Origin: Winogradskyella sp.
GTDB lineage: Bacteria > Bacteroidota > Bacteroidia > Flavobacteriales > Flavobacteriaceae
Assembly (NCBI RefSeq): GCF_016744625.1
Contig: NZ_JADGDZ010000001.1
Coordinates: 1 to 64,000 of the forward strand
DNA length: 64,000 bases
Reading direction: 5' to 3'
The first letter of the stretch is position 1. Every line of letters begins with the position of its first letter. Made by a program: the position numbers and the translations under genes. This document shows positions 10,346-18,983 of this stretch, in pieces. The notes below the pieces were generated by a model, which had not been told where the DNA came from, did not search any database, and saw only the letters and a program-made list of their open reading frames with translations.

Positions 10346-12429
10346 TAATTTTGACTTAAAACGGGCTGCTCATCATATCTAGCAATGTTTGCTAATGGAA
10401 TAAGTATATCACCTTCTACTATTGTACCAGAATCCTTAAACCCATCCCATTTAAAAAATTGATGTTCTACAGGACGATAGCATCCAATATATTTTATGCA
10501 AGCTTCTAGATAAGCATACATTTCACCACTTAACATTTCTACGTCATATCCGAAATAATATTTAATTCCAAGAACAATTTCTTCCGAATTCTGACTCCAA
10601 ATACCTGTGTGTGCATTTAAATCAAATTCACCTTTAATGAAGGTTAACTTTCCTCCAACACCGCCACCAAGAAGGTCTAAAAATTCAACACCTGCTTCTG
10701 CATAGCCTTTTAAGTCAACTATTGGTTTTGCATGAACTGATGCTACAGTTCTTTCAATTTTCGCTTCATATTCAAACCCAACTTCACCCTTAACTCCAAT
10801 AAGTCCTTTAAAATCTATACCTGCTATAATTGGTATTTCTATTTCAAACGATTTATCAAAAGTTTTGCCATGTGTTTTAGAAAATGATTTTCTTTGTGGA
10901 TACGATTTATTTAAGCTAAAAAGAGTTGTTTCCATTGCTTTTACCGAAACTGAAGCTACCATGTTTTTTGAGATATTCGATGGCGCATAAAACATACAAC
11001 TCGCATTGAGTATATCCATTTCATTACCAAAAAGAGCTCCTTTTGCTTTTCCTTTTGCTGTTACTTTAAACTCAGATTTATTTCTATCAGGATTTTTAGA
11101 ATCAAACGGATAAATTATTGCAAAGCGATTAATAGAACCTTCTATTTTGGCTTGAAAAGTACTTGGGTTACCAAAACCCCAATCTCTTTTATTAGTTATA
11201 TCAACTTTATATAGTTTTGAAAGATTTCCTAATTTCTTGAGTTTAAAATCTTTATAATTACGAAGTTTTGTTGTTTTTTGTGCTAAAACGTTTCCAGATG
11301 TATTTAAAAAATTATACGTATTTACTAACTTTTTTTCTCTCTCACTATACATACTATATGGTTTTAAGGTAATAGTCTTTCTTCTACCTCTTGGAGATCG
11401 TCCTCCAACTTTCACCTTCTTTTCTAAGCTCATAAAGTTTTTTACTTGAGGTTCGTTTTTAAAAGCTCCTATAGATTTTGGAGCTAATGCTTTTCTGTCA
11501 TCTAAAAACTGCTTCCCAGTTACTGTGGTTGAGATTATTTTTTTTGAATTATTCCTTAAGGAATAGCCTTGTTTATTGAGTTTTCTTTCGAGATCATTAG
11601 TTTTATCTATAAGCTCTTGAGCTGTAATAATTTTACCTGTTTTTAACGTTATTTTTTCGTTGGGTGAGATAGGTTTTCCGTTATCATCCTCAAGTTTAAA
11701 TGGTACAAATTCAATTTCTGTCCTCGATCTTGTTTTCCAGTTTGGGTTATTCGTAGTTATTTTTACCGATTCCATTTTAGACTTTTTAAGGACAGTTTTT
11801 TGTGCTTCTTTTTTTAGTCTTGTAAAAGGGTCTGAAATTTTTGTAATACTAGAATTCGTTGATTTTTTGTTATTTATTCTAATATAACCTTCAATTCTAA
11901 CCTTTCTGTAACCAGCTGCTTCAGCAGCTTTCATTCCTTTAGATGTAGCAATTGTAAAATTATCTTTACGAGAATTATTATAATATAACCAAAGGGGTTT
12001 GTACAAATGTTTAAATTTAGAATTAACTGTTTGCAAGACATAACCCTCTAAACCAATTTTCACATATCCTGCTGAATTTGCAGACTTAATACCAACGGTT
12101 GTGGCAGTTGTAAAATAATCTCTACGCGTTTTATTATAATACAAATACAACGGAACAGACTTGCCTTCAACATTTGAGGCTTTGCTTAGCACGTAACCAT
12201 CTTGTCGTACAAATCGATATTTAGCCGCTTTTGCTGCCTTTTTCCCTTTTTCAGATGCCGTAGTTAGATTATCTTTTCTGTCATTACTCCAGTAATGCTC
12301 TAGAACTGTGTATTGTTTTTCTTTTCTGTGATCTACTGTTTGCCTTCTTGTTTGTGCATTCATCATTGGTGCTAGAGAAGCATAACTTAAAACCCCAATT
12401 ACCAATAATGCAATGAATTTTTGTGACAT
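10345..12429 (-). CDS. Exported protein with three DUF5648-like repeats and a large beta-rich C-terminal region
   Basis: Signal peptide; three repeats of the type YYNxxRxDxxTxATxxGxKxAxxAGYxxxxxEGYV; stop overlaps the start of the 8675-10345 gene (TAATG). Confidence 0.65.
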   Translation of the reverse strand: MSQKFIALLVIGVLSYASLAPMMNAQTRRQTVDHRKEKQYTVLEHYWSNDRKDNLTTASEKGKKAAKAAKYRFVRQDGYVLSKASNVEGKSVPLYLYYNKTRRDYFTTATTVGIKSANSAGYVKIGLEGYVLQTVNSKFKHLYKPLWLYYNNSRKDNFTIATSKGMKAAEAAGYRKVRIEGYIRINNKKSTNSSITKISDPFTRLKKEAQKTVLKKSKMESVKITTNNPNWKTRSRTEIEFVPFKLEDDNGKPISPNEKITLKTGKIITAQELIDKTNDLERKLNKQGYSLRNNSKKIISTTVTGKQFLDDRKALAPKSIGAFKNEPQVKNFMSLEKKVKVGGRSPRGRRKTITLKPYSMYSEREKKLVNTYNFLNTSGNVLAQKTTKLRNYKDFKLKKLGNLSKLYKVDITNKRDWGFGNPSTFQAKIEGSINRFAIIYPFDSKNPDRNKSEFKVTAKGKAKGALFGNEMDILNASCMFYAPSNISKNMVASVSVKAMETTLFSLNKSYPQRKSFSKTHGKTFDKSFEIEIPIIAGIDFKGLIGVKGEVGFEYEAKIERTVASVHAKPIVDLKGYAEAGVEFLDLLGGGVGGKLTFIKGEFDLNAHTGIWSQNSEEIVLGIKYYFGYDVEMLSGEMYAYLEACIKYIGCYRPVEHQFFKWDGFKDSGTIVEGDILIPLANIARYDEQPVLSQN

Positions 12430-12493
12430 GATTTTCTGATTTATTGGTTAATAATCTACTTGTTAGTACTTAATATTTTAAAAGGTAAACATG
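12427..12493 (-). promoter_or_regulatory. Duplicated upstream/leader sequence, copy B
   Basis: 63/67 identical to 8601-8667. Confidence 0.75.
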
Positions 12494-12522
12494 CTATGTA
12501 AGTTTTTTCTATTTTTACTATT

Positions 12523-12553
12523 CATGTTTACTTTAAAAAAAAGCCAACACTAA
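12523..12553 (+). promoter_or_regulatory. Third copy of core motif CATGTTTAC-N17-ACTAA, facing the ECF sigma gene
   Basis: Same CATGTTTAC...ACTAA at the same spacing as the minus-strand cores of 8601-8667 and 12427-12493. Confidence 0.5.
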
Positions 12554-12554
12554 T

Positions 12555-13103
12555 ATGACAGACAAAGCTGTTATTGAAGCCTTAAAAAATAGAGATCAAA
12601 ATGCTCTTAAACAGATCTATTCAAACAATAGATTGGCTTTTATCGGTTTTGCTAAAAAATATCCGATCGCAAGAGAAGATGTTATAGACATCTATCAAGA
12701 TGCGATTATTGCATTAAGAGATAATGCTGTAAATGGAACTATTGATGACCTGAAAAGTGAATTAAAAACCTACTTGTTTAGCATAGGCAAGTATATGATT
12801 TACAACAAAGTAAAGCAACAAAATAAATTGCATTTAGTTGAAGATAGATCTCATTTTATTAATAAGGAAATTGAATTGTCTGTTAATACATATAACAATG
12901 AACTAACTGATAAACAAAAGCAATTACAAACCGCTTTTAAGACATTAGGCCAAAAATGCAAAGATGTTTTAACCTTATTTTATTATAGAGGTTTTGATCT
13001 TGAAGAGATTATGAAAGAATTAAATTACAACACTAAAGATGTTGTTAAAAGCCAAAAATCACGATGCTTAAAAACCCTAAGAGACCTGATTTTTAAATCC
13101 TAA
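12555..13103 (+). CDS. ECF-type RNA polymerase sigma factor
   Basis: Sigma region 2-like (DVIDIYQDAIIALRDN) and region 4-like (CKDVLTLFYYRGFDLEEIMKELNY) sequences. Confidence 0.9.
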   Translation: MTDKAVIEALKNRDQNALKQIYSNNRLAFIGFAKKYPIAREDVIDIYQDAIIALRDNAVNGTIDDLKSELKTYLFSIGKYMIYNKVKQQNKLHLVEDRSHFINKEIELSVNTYNNELTDKQKQLQTAFKTLGQKCKDVLTLFYYRGFDLEEIMKELNYNTKDVVKSQKSRCLKTLRDLIFKS

Positions 13104-13105
13104 TT

Positions 13106-13816
13106 ATGAATAAAGACGAATTAATCGCAAACTATATTTCTAAAACGCTTTCCCTTGAAGCTAAAAAAGAATTTGATCATTTATTGGCTACAGATTCTGA
13201 GTTTGCAAAAGAAGTTGCTTTTCAAAACAACTTAAAAGCTGTTATTAAAAAAGAAGAGCGTAAAACTGTAAAACAACAATTGCGAAATTTCGAAGCAGAG
13301 GGAAATTCAAGTTTTAATTATAGAAACTGGTTTGTAGCAGCCACTGTAATCGCCCTATTAGGATTAACTAGTTTTTGGTATTTTAATAGTTCTATTGATG
13401 CTGAAAAACTCTATGCAGAAAATTTTGAACCTTATAGAAATGTTGTACAACCTATTGTAAGAGGAGAAACAAAAACCGATTTAAAAACAAAAGCTTTTAC
13501 TGCTTACGAAACAAAAAAATACACTGAAGCACTTCTGTATTTTAATGAATTGCTAAAAGAAAATTCTGATGAAACTATTGCATTTTATAAAGCTAATGTG
13601 CTATTAAAATTGAATAAAACAGAGGAAGCAATCACAATTTTAGAAAATAATTTAAAAACTACAGATAGTCTCGATGCTAAAAATAATTGGTATCTCGCTT
13701 TAGCACATTTACGTTTAAATGATATTGAAAATTCAAAAATGATTTTAAACGAATTAGATACCTCAACTTTGTTTAAGAATAAAGAAGTAAGACACTTACT
13801 TAAACAACTTGATTAA
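13106..13816 (+). CDS. Single-pass membrane anti-sigma factor candidate with C-terminal TPR
   Basis: Adjacent to the sigma gene (2 bp gap); central TM WFVAATVIALLGLTSFWYF; C-terminal TPR-like helices. Confidence 0.75.
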   Translation: MNKDELIANYISKTLSLEAKKEFDHLLATDSEFAKEVAFQNNLKAVIKKEERKTVKQQLRNFEAEGNSSFNYRNWFVAATVIALLGLTSFWYFNSSIDAEKLYAENFEPYRNVVQPIVRGETKTDLKTKAFTAYETKKYTEALLYFNELLKENSDETIAFYKANVLLKLNKTEEAITILENNLKTTDSLDAKNNWYLALAHLRLNDIENSKMILNELDTSTLFKNKEVRHLLKQLD

Positions 13817-16800
13817 TTGTTTTCCAGACATAAACAACGCAAGAACTCCAAATAAAATCAACCCAATTAACCAGGTTTTAGAGTTTGACTCTAACGCAGA
13901 TACATCTCCAGAAATCACAAATCCAGACCAATAAAAAGGATGTTTTAAAACAGCATCATCTGTTGTTTTTAGATACTCTATTTTTGCTTTCTTAAGCGCT
14001 TCATCCTTAGAGTTTCCCTCTTTTAAATACCTATAAAACGACTCCATAAGTTTAGCGGTTTCTTGATCAGGCACTTTCCATAAACTCATTACTGTACTTC
14101 TTACTCCAGCATACTGAAATGCTCGAGACATACTCATTACACCTTCACTTTTCTCAAGTTTCCCAAATCCTGTTTCACAAGCACTTAAAACAGTTAATTC
14201 GGCATTAATTGGTAACGTGTAAATATCTGAAGCCGTTAATACCGAATCTTGAGCAAAAAACAATTTGCTATATAATGGATTAACCTTGTCTATTTCTGCA
14301 TGTGTAGCCAAATGCAAAATGGAAGAATTTTGAGCATAATTTTTAAAATTCTCTATTGACGCTTGCTCTCCTAAAAACGTATCTCCGTTCATTAACTTAG
14401 CTACAGATTCTATTTCTATTTTACTCGAGGTCAATGCGTTATTTGTTTTAAACTCTGGCGCAAAACCAATCCAATTAGCAGCAAATTTAAAGTCGAAAAA
14501 ATCTTCTTGCTGCGTTTTTAATAAACTTGCAGAACCCGAATAACATATTATATAATCCTCGACCAAAAAAACATCGTCTTTTATTAAAGCTTCAAATGGT
14601 AAATGGTTTAATTCTTTATCAGGAATTATAATCAATCGCTTAGTGACTAAATTTAATTCTTTTACTAATAAATTATATAAGATCTTTGATTGTTGGGTAA
14701 CATCTTCTCGTATTGCTAATCGCTCCCTATATACTTGTAAAACAGATTGAATGTCTTTTGCTTTTGGAAGTTTTATGAAGTTAATTTTAGATTTAGATAT
14801 CGTAAATACATATAAATATTTTTCAGTTAGAAAATATTCAATTACAGTTTCATCATCTTTTAGTATAGTGTTTTGAAGCTTCTTGATACCTATTCCTTTC
14901 TCACTATATTTTAATTGGTAATACTTTGGATACTCTCTTTCAATTTTTGCGAAAAGGCTGTCTAATTTTGTTCTACATACTATCTGCTTACTTAACAACT
15001 CGTCTAAATAATCGCTATCAGGTTCTTCTGCATTTTCCTCGTAATAGGTTTCCTTTTTTAAACTAGCTAACTCATAATTAAGTTTGTTTTCTTCTAGTAA
15101 TAATAGCTCAGGAACATTTGCCATTTTTTTAAACCGAACGTCTTGTATCCCAGTAACTAAAGCATTACTTCTATTGAGTTCAGACAACTCAAAAGCTCTT
15201 TCAACGAAACTAAAGTTTTGAGTTAAATTATATAATATGTAGGATGCTTCTATGGCCTTAGCTACAAAATCATTCATGCTATTATTAACATAGATTCTAG
15301 ATTTACTGGTTGGGTAATCTTTTTTGATTTTGAATATTAATTGTATAGCGTCATCAATATTCTGAATACTTTCTTCGAGGAGTTTCAAGTCTTCAGTCTC
15401 ATTATAATAATTTAAAGCAATGTCTAGCTCTAATGTTAAAGCATCTAGACCATAAAACAAATTAGAGTTTGAAGCATTAGTTTTAATATCATCAATAACT
15501 TGCAATGCGGTTTCATAATTACCTTTTCTAAAATAATTTTCTGCTTCTATTACCAATACACTTAAATGTGTTTCATGATAATTTCCATAAGAATTTATAA
15601 ACTTTAGTTTGGCAGCTTTTAATTCAGATTTTGCCAAATCATACTGATTAGTTTCCATGTAAATAGTTCCTAATCCCATCTCTGCATAAGCTTCGATTAA
15701 ATTATTTTTAATTGACTTTGCAATAGTAATGGCTTCGTTATAATTTTTTTCAGCTTCAGAAAAACGTTTAATCTCTACTTGACTTTCAGAAATAGACAAC
15801 AAACTTTCTGCAGTCCATCTGTGATTGTTTCCATAGGTTTTTCGTCTTATATCAAGAGCTTTTTTCACATATTCAATACTCTTTTTAAAATCACCTTTTA
15901 ATTCAAAAATATTTGAATACGCTATATATACAAAACTCGTATTTGGGCTGTTTTCTCCATACCTATTAATAGCGAATTGCAATGCTTTTTCAGCATATTC
16001 CTCAGCTTTCTCTAGGTCATTTTTTTTAAAATAAGTATTTGTAAGTGCTACATAAATATCTGACAGAAAACCGACCTCTTCACCTCTATCTAATAAATCG
16101 TGCTGTGCTGCTTTATTATAAAATACAATAGCTTCATCATAGTTTCCTAAATCTTCTTGTACAATACCAATATTGTAAGTTGTTATCGCAAGTTGGTAGT
16201 TGTCTGCTTTTATAGCTTGCTTTATTTTATAGGATTTATTGTAATAGTAAGATGTACTATCTAACTGATCCTTAAAATAAAAACCAACTCCAATAATATT
16301 TAAAAGTGCTGCTTTTCGTTCTTGACTTTCGTCGTTATTGAGTACTAATGCTTTTTTGGCCGAATTAATTGAACTATCATAATTACCTAAATCAATTTCT
16401 ACACGACTTTTGATTTGGTAAGCATTAGCCAAATATTTTTTTGCTTCTTTATTTATTTTTAAACGGTTGATTAATGAATCGGTAATAGTAAATGCCTTCT
16501 GAAACTCGCCTAGAAATTTTAAACTCAAAGTTTTGCCAGACATTAACTCCGCATAAATACTATCATTACTAATCTTGTTATTTCTTAAATAAGACAAAGC
16601 CTCATTACTATAACTTAAAGAGGATTTATAATCGCTTTGAAGGCTTTTAATCTTTGAAATATAGGACAGACAGTTAATGACCTTAGGGAAGTCTTTCTGA
16701 TTTAGAAATTCCTGTTTGGCTAATTGAAAATCATCTAACGATTGTTGATAATTTTTAGCTTCAAATTGAGCTAATGCAGTACTATAATAAGCTATTTCAC

Positions 16801-16861
16801 TTTGTGAGAAACAAGTAAATATTGGGCTTAAAACAAATAAAATTACAAACCTGATTCTCAT
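13796..16861 (-). CDS. TPR-CHAT domain protein (caspase-like protease)
   Basis: Signal peptide, many TPRs, CHAT motifs LHLATHA and LSACETGFG with His/Cys present, C-terminal TM; overlaps 13816 tail-to-tail by 21 bp. Confidence 0.93.
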   Translation of the reverse strand: MRIRFVILFVLSPIFTCFSQSEIAYYSTALAQFEAKNYQQSLDDFQLAKQEFLNQKDFPKVINCLSYISKIKSLQSDYKSSLSYSNEALSYLRNNKISNDSIYAELMSGKTLSLKFLGEFQKAFTITDSLINRLKINKEAKKYLANAYQIKSRVEIDLGNYDSSINSAKKALVLNNDESQERKAALLNIIGVGFYFKDQLDSTSYYYNKSYKIKQAIKADNYQLAITTYNIGIVQEDLGNYDEAIVFYNKAAQHDLLDRGEEVGFLSDIYVALTNTYFKKNDLEKAEEYAEKALQFAINRYGENSPNTSFVYIAYSNIFELKGDFKKSIEYVKKALDIRRKTYGNNHRWTAESLLSISESQVEIKRFSEAEKNYNEAITIAKSIKNNLIEAYAEMGLGTIYMETNQYDLAKSELKAAKLKFINSYGNYHETHLSVLVIEAENYFRKGNYETALQVIDDIKTNASNSNLFYGLDALTLELDIALNYYNETEDLKLLEESIQNIDDAIQLIFKIKKDYPTSKSRIYVNNSMNDFVAKAIEASYILYNLTQNFSFVERAFELSELNRSNALVTGIQDVRFKKMANVPELLLLEENKLNYELASLKKETYYEENAEEPDSDYLDELLSKQIVCRTKLDSLFAKIEREYPKYYQLKYSEKGIGIKKLQNTILKDDETVIEYFLTEKYLYVFTISKSKINFIKLPKAKDIQSVLQVYRERLAIREDVTQQSKILYNLLVKELNLVTKRLIIIPDKELNHLPFEALIKDDVFLVEDYIICYSGSASLLKTQQEDFFDFKFAANWIGFAPEFKTNNALTSSKIEIESVAKLMNGDTFLGEQASIENFKNYAQNSSILHLATHAEIDKVNPLYSKLFFAQDSVLTASDIYTLPINAELTVLSACETGFGKLEKSEGVMSMSRAFQYAGVRSTVMSLWKVPDQETAKLMESFYRYLKEGNSKDEALKKAKIEYLKTTDDAVLKHPFYWSGFVISGDVSALESNSKTWLIGLILFGVLALFMSGKQLIKLFK

Positions 16862-16917
16862 TTAGTTATAATATTTAATAAATATACTAAATGGAAATCT
16901 TTTAGCTAAATAATAAT

Positions 16918-17487
16918 TTAACGATTCATTTTTTCTGCAACTTTCTCTAACTCCATATACCAATCTTCACCAAATTTTCTAATAAGTGCTTCTTTTACAA
17001 ATTTATAAACAGGGACTTGAAGTTCTTTTCCTAATGAGCATGCATCATCACAAATTTCCCATTTATCATAATTAACACCAGAGAATTCAGTATACTCTCT
17101 CACTCTAATTGGATATAAATGGCAAGAAACAGGTTTTTTCCATGAGATTTCCCCTTGATTGTATGCTTCTTCTATAGCGCAAAGTGCAGTTTTTTTATCA
17201 TCAAAAATAACATAAGCACAATCTGCTCCGTTAATTAATGGCGTTTCTAAATCACCAAGGACTGTAGTTACGGATGTTCCTTGAGTTTCAATGACTTCAA
17301 TACCTTCTTTTCTCAAAAAAGGTTTTACTTTTGGGTAGATATCCTCAAGAATTTTCACTTCATCTTTTTCTAGAGGAGCACCAGCATCTCCATCAATACA
17401 ACATGCACCTTTGCAAGCCGAGAGATTGCAGACAAAATCCTTTTCAATAATATCTTCTGAGACTATAGTTTTTCCAAGTTGAAACAT
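16918..17487 (-). CDS. DUF3109 family Cys-rich protein
   Basis: CNLSACKGACCIDGDAGAPL, CHLYPIRV and CDDAC motifs. Confidence 0.88.
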   Translation of the reverse strand: MFQLGKTIVSEDIIEKDFVCNLSACKGACCIDGDAGAPLEKDEVKILEDIYPKVKPFLRKEGIEVIETQGTSVTTVLGDLETPLINGADCAYVIFDDKKTALCAIEEAYNQGEISWKKPVSCHLYPIRVREYTEFSGVNYDKWEICDDACSLGKELQVPVYKFVKEALIRKFGEDWYMELEKVAEKMNR

Positions 17488-17578
17488 GCACCAAAAATAA
17501 AGAAACTTAACCGTAATTTAATATTGAAAATCTGCAATAATATCGCACCTTTGCAAAAAATTTGAAAAAACCCAGATT

Positions 17579-18160
17579 ATGCAACTAGATTTTAAACAAA
17601 TATTTACAGCTTTCATGGTCCTTTTTGCAGTAATAGATATTATTGGAAATATTCCTATTATCATTGATTTGCGTAAAAAAGTTGGCCACATACAAAGTGA
17701 AAAAGCATCATTAATTGCAGGTGTAATTATGATTGTATTTTTATTTCTAGGAAAAAGCCTCTTAAATCTCATTGGTATTGACGTCAATTCTTTTGCTGTT
17801 GCTGGTGCTTTTATCCTCTTCTTTATCGCATTAGAGATGATACTTGGAATAACACTATACAAACAAGATGATAGTAATTCGCTAACAGCCTCTGTTTTCC
17901 CTTTGGCATTTCCACTTATCGCAGGACCTGGCAGTTTAACCACTTTGTTATCCTTACGTGCAGAGTTCGCTATAGAAAACATAATCGTTGCCGTAATTTG
18001 TAACGTCATCTTTATTTATATTGTATTAAAAACCTCTGCAAAAATTGAGCGCATCATTGGAGCAAATGGCATTAACATAATAAGAAAAGTTTTTGGTGTA
18101 ATTTTGTTAGCCATTGCAGTAAAATTATTCGCTCACAACATAAAAGAATTATTAGCTTAA
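17579..18160 (+). CDS. MarC family integral membrane protein
   Basis: Hydrophobic MarC-like sequence (FAVIDIIGNIPIIIDL, FPLAFPLIAGPGSLTTLL). Confidence 0.92.
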   Translation: MQLDFKQIFTAFMVLFAVIDIIGNIPIIIDLRKKVGHIQSEKASLIAGVIMIVFLFLGKSLLNLIGIDVNSFAVAGAFILFFIALEMILGITLYKQDDSNSLTASVFPLAFPLIAGPGSLTTLLSLRAEFAIENIIVAVICNVIFIYIVLKTSAKIERIIGANGINIIRKVFGVILLAIAVKLFAHNIKELLA

Positions 18161-18171
18161 AAATTTGAACT

Positions 18172-18372
18172 ATGAAGATATTCACACTTGCATTAACCGC
18201 TATAGCTATTGGTCTTATCATATTTAATGCGACTAAATTAAATTTTGAAGCTCTTTTTGAAGGAGAAAGCTTTATAGCTGTTATTACTATAATTGCTGCC
18301 TTGTGTGCTGTCATCTTGTTACAAATTCTTAGAATTTCGAAGAAAATCGAAAAACTACATAAGAAACGTTAA
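18172..18372 (+). CDS. Small two-TM hypothetical membrane protein
   Basis: 66 aa, two hydrophobic segments; stop overlaps the next start. Confidence 0.7.
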   Translation: MKIFTLALTAIAIGLIIFNATKLNFEALFEGESFIAVITIIAALCAVILLQILRISKKIEKLHKKR

Positions 18373-18980
18373 TGGCTATTGATGCTTTAATAATTGGAGG
18401 TGGAGCTGCAGGTTTATCTTGTGCATTAGTCTTAGGATCTGCAAAAGGCAAAGTCTTTGCAAAAAATAAGCGCATCGCTATTATAACACATCAAAAAACA
18501 TCACATCTTCAAAACGCTTTATTTAATAATGTGCTTGGATTAAAACCAGGCACTTTAGGTAGTAATATTTTAATAGATGGAAAGCAACAACTTAAAGAAC
18601 TGTATCCTTATATAACACAAATTGAAACCGAAAAGGTTATTGCTATAAAAAAACATTCTGAAGGATTTACAATTACCACCAATAAAAACACCTACCAATC
18701 TAAAATTGTTGTTATTACTGTTGGTTACACGAATCTATTAACCATAAAAGGACTTGAACATTATATAGAACCTCATCCTAGGGCTGTTGAAGAAAAAAAT
18801 AGAATCTGGTTAAAAAATACAGATCACCTTATTGAAGATAATTTATATGTTGCTGGTACTTTAGCTGGTTGGAGAAGTCAGTTTGCTATCGCTTGTGGTA
18901 GTGGATCACATGTTGCCACAGATATTCTCACACTTTGGAATGGTGGTAAGCACACTAAGGTTCACGATAAAGATAATTAA
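18372..18980 (+). CDS. Short FAD-dependent oxidoreductase (thioredoxin-reductase-like)
   Basis: GGGAAGLSCA dinucleotide fold and NLYVAGTLAGWRSQ FAD-binding motif; no CxxC seen. Confidence 0.8.
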   Translation: MAIDALIIGGGAAGLSCALVLGSAKGKVFAKNKRIAIITHQKTSHLQNALFNNVLGLKPGTLGSNILIDGKQQLKELYPYITQIETEKVIAIKKHSEGFTITTNKNTYQSKIVVITVGYTNLLTIKGLEHYIEPHPRAVEEKNRIWLKNTDHLIEDNLYVAGTLAGWRSQFAIACGSGSHVATDILTLWNGGKHTKVHDKDN

Positions 18981-18983
18981 AGG

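Noticed and set aside
17518-18009. 163-aa minus-strand ORF opposite MarC
   Set aside because: Antisense of a well-supported membrane protein; low-complexity shadow translation.
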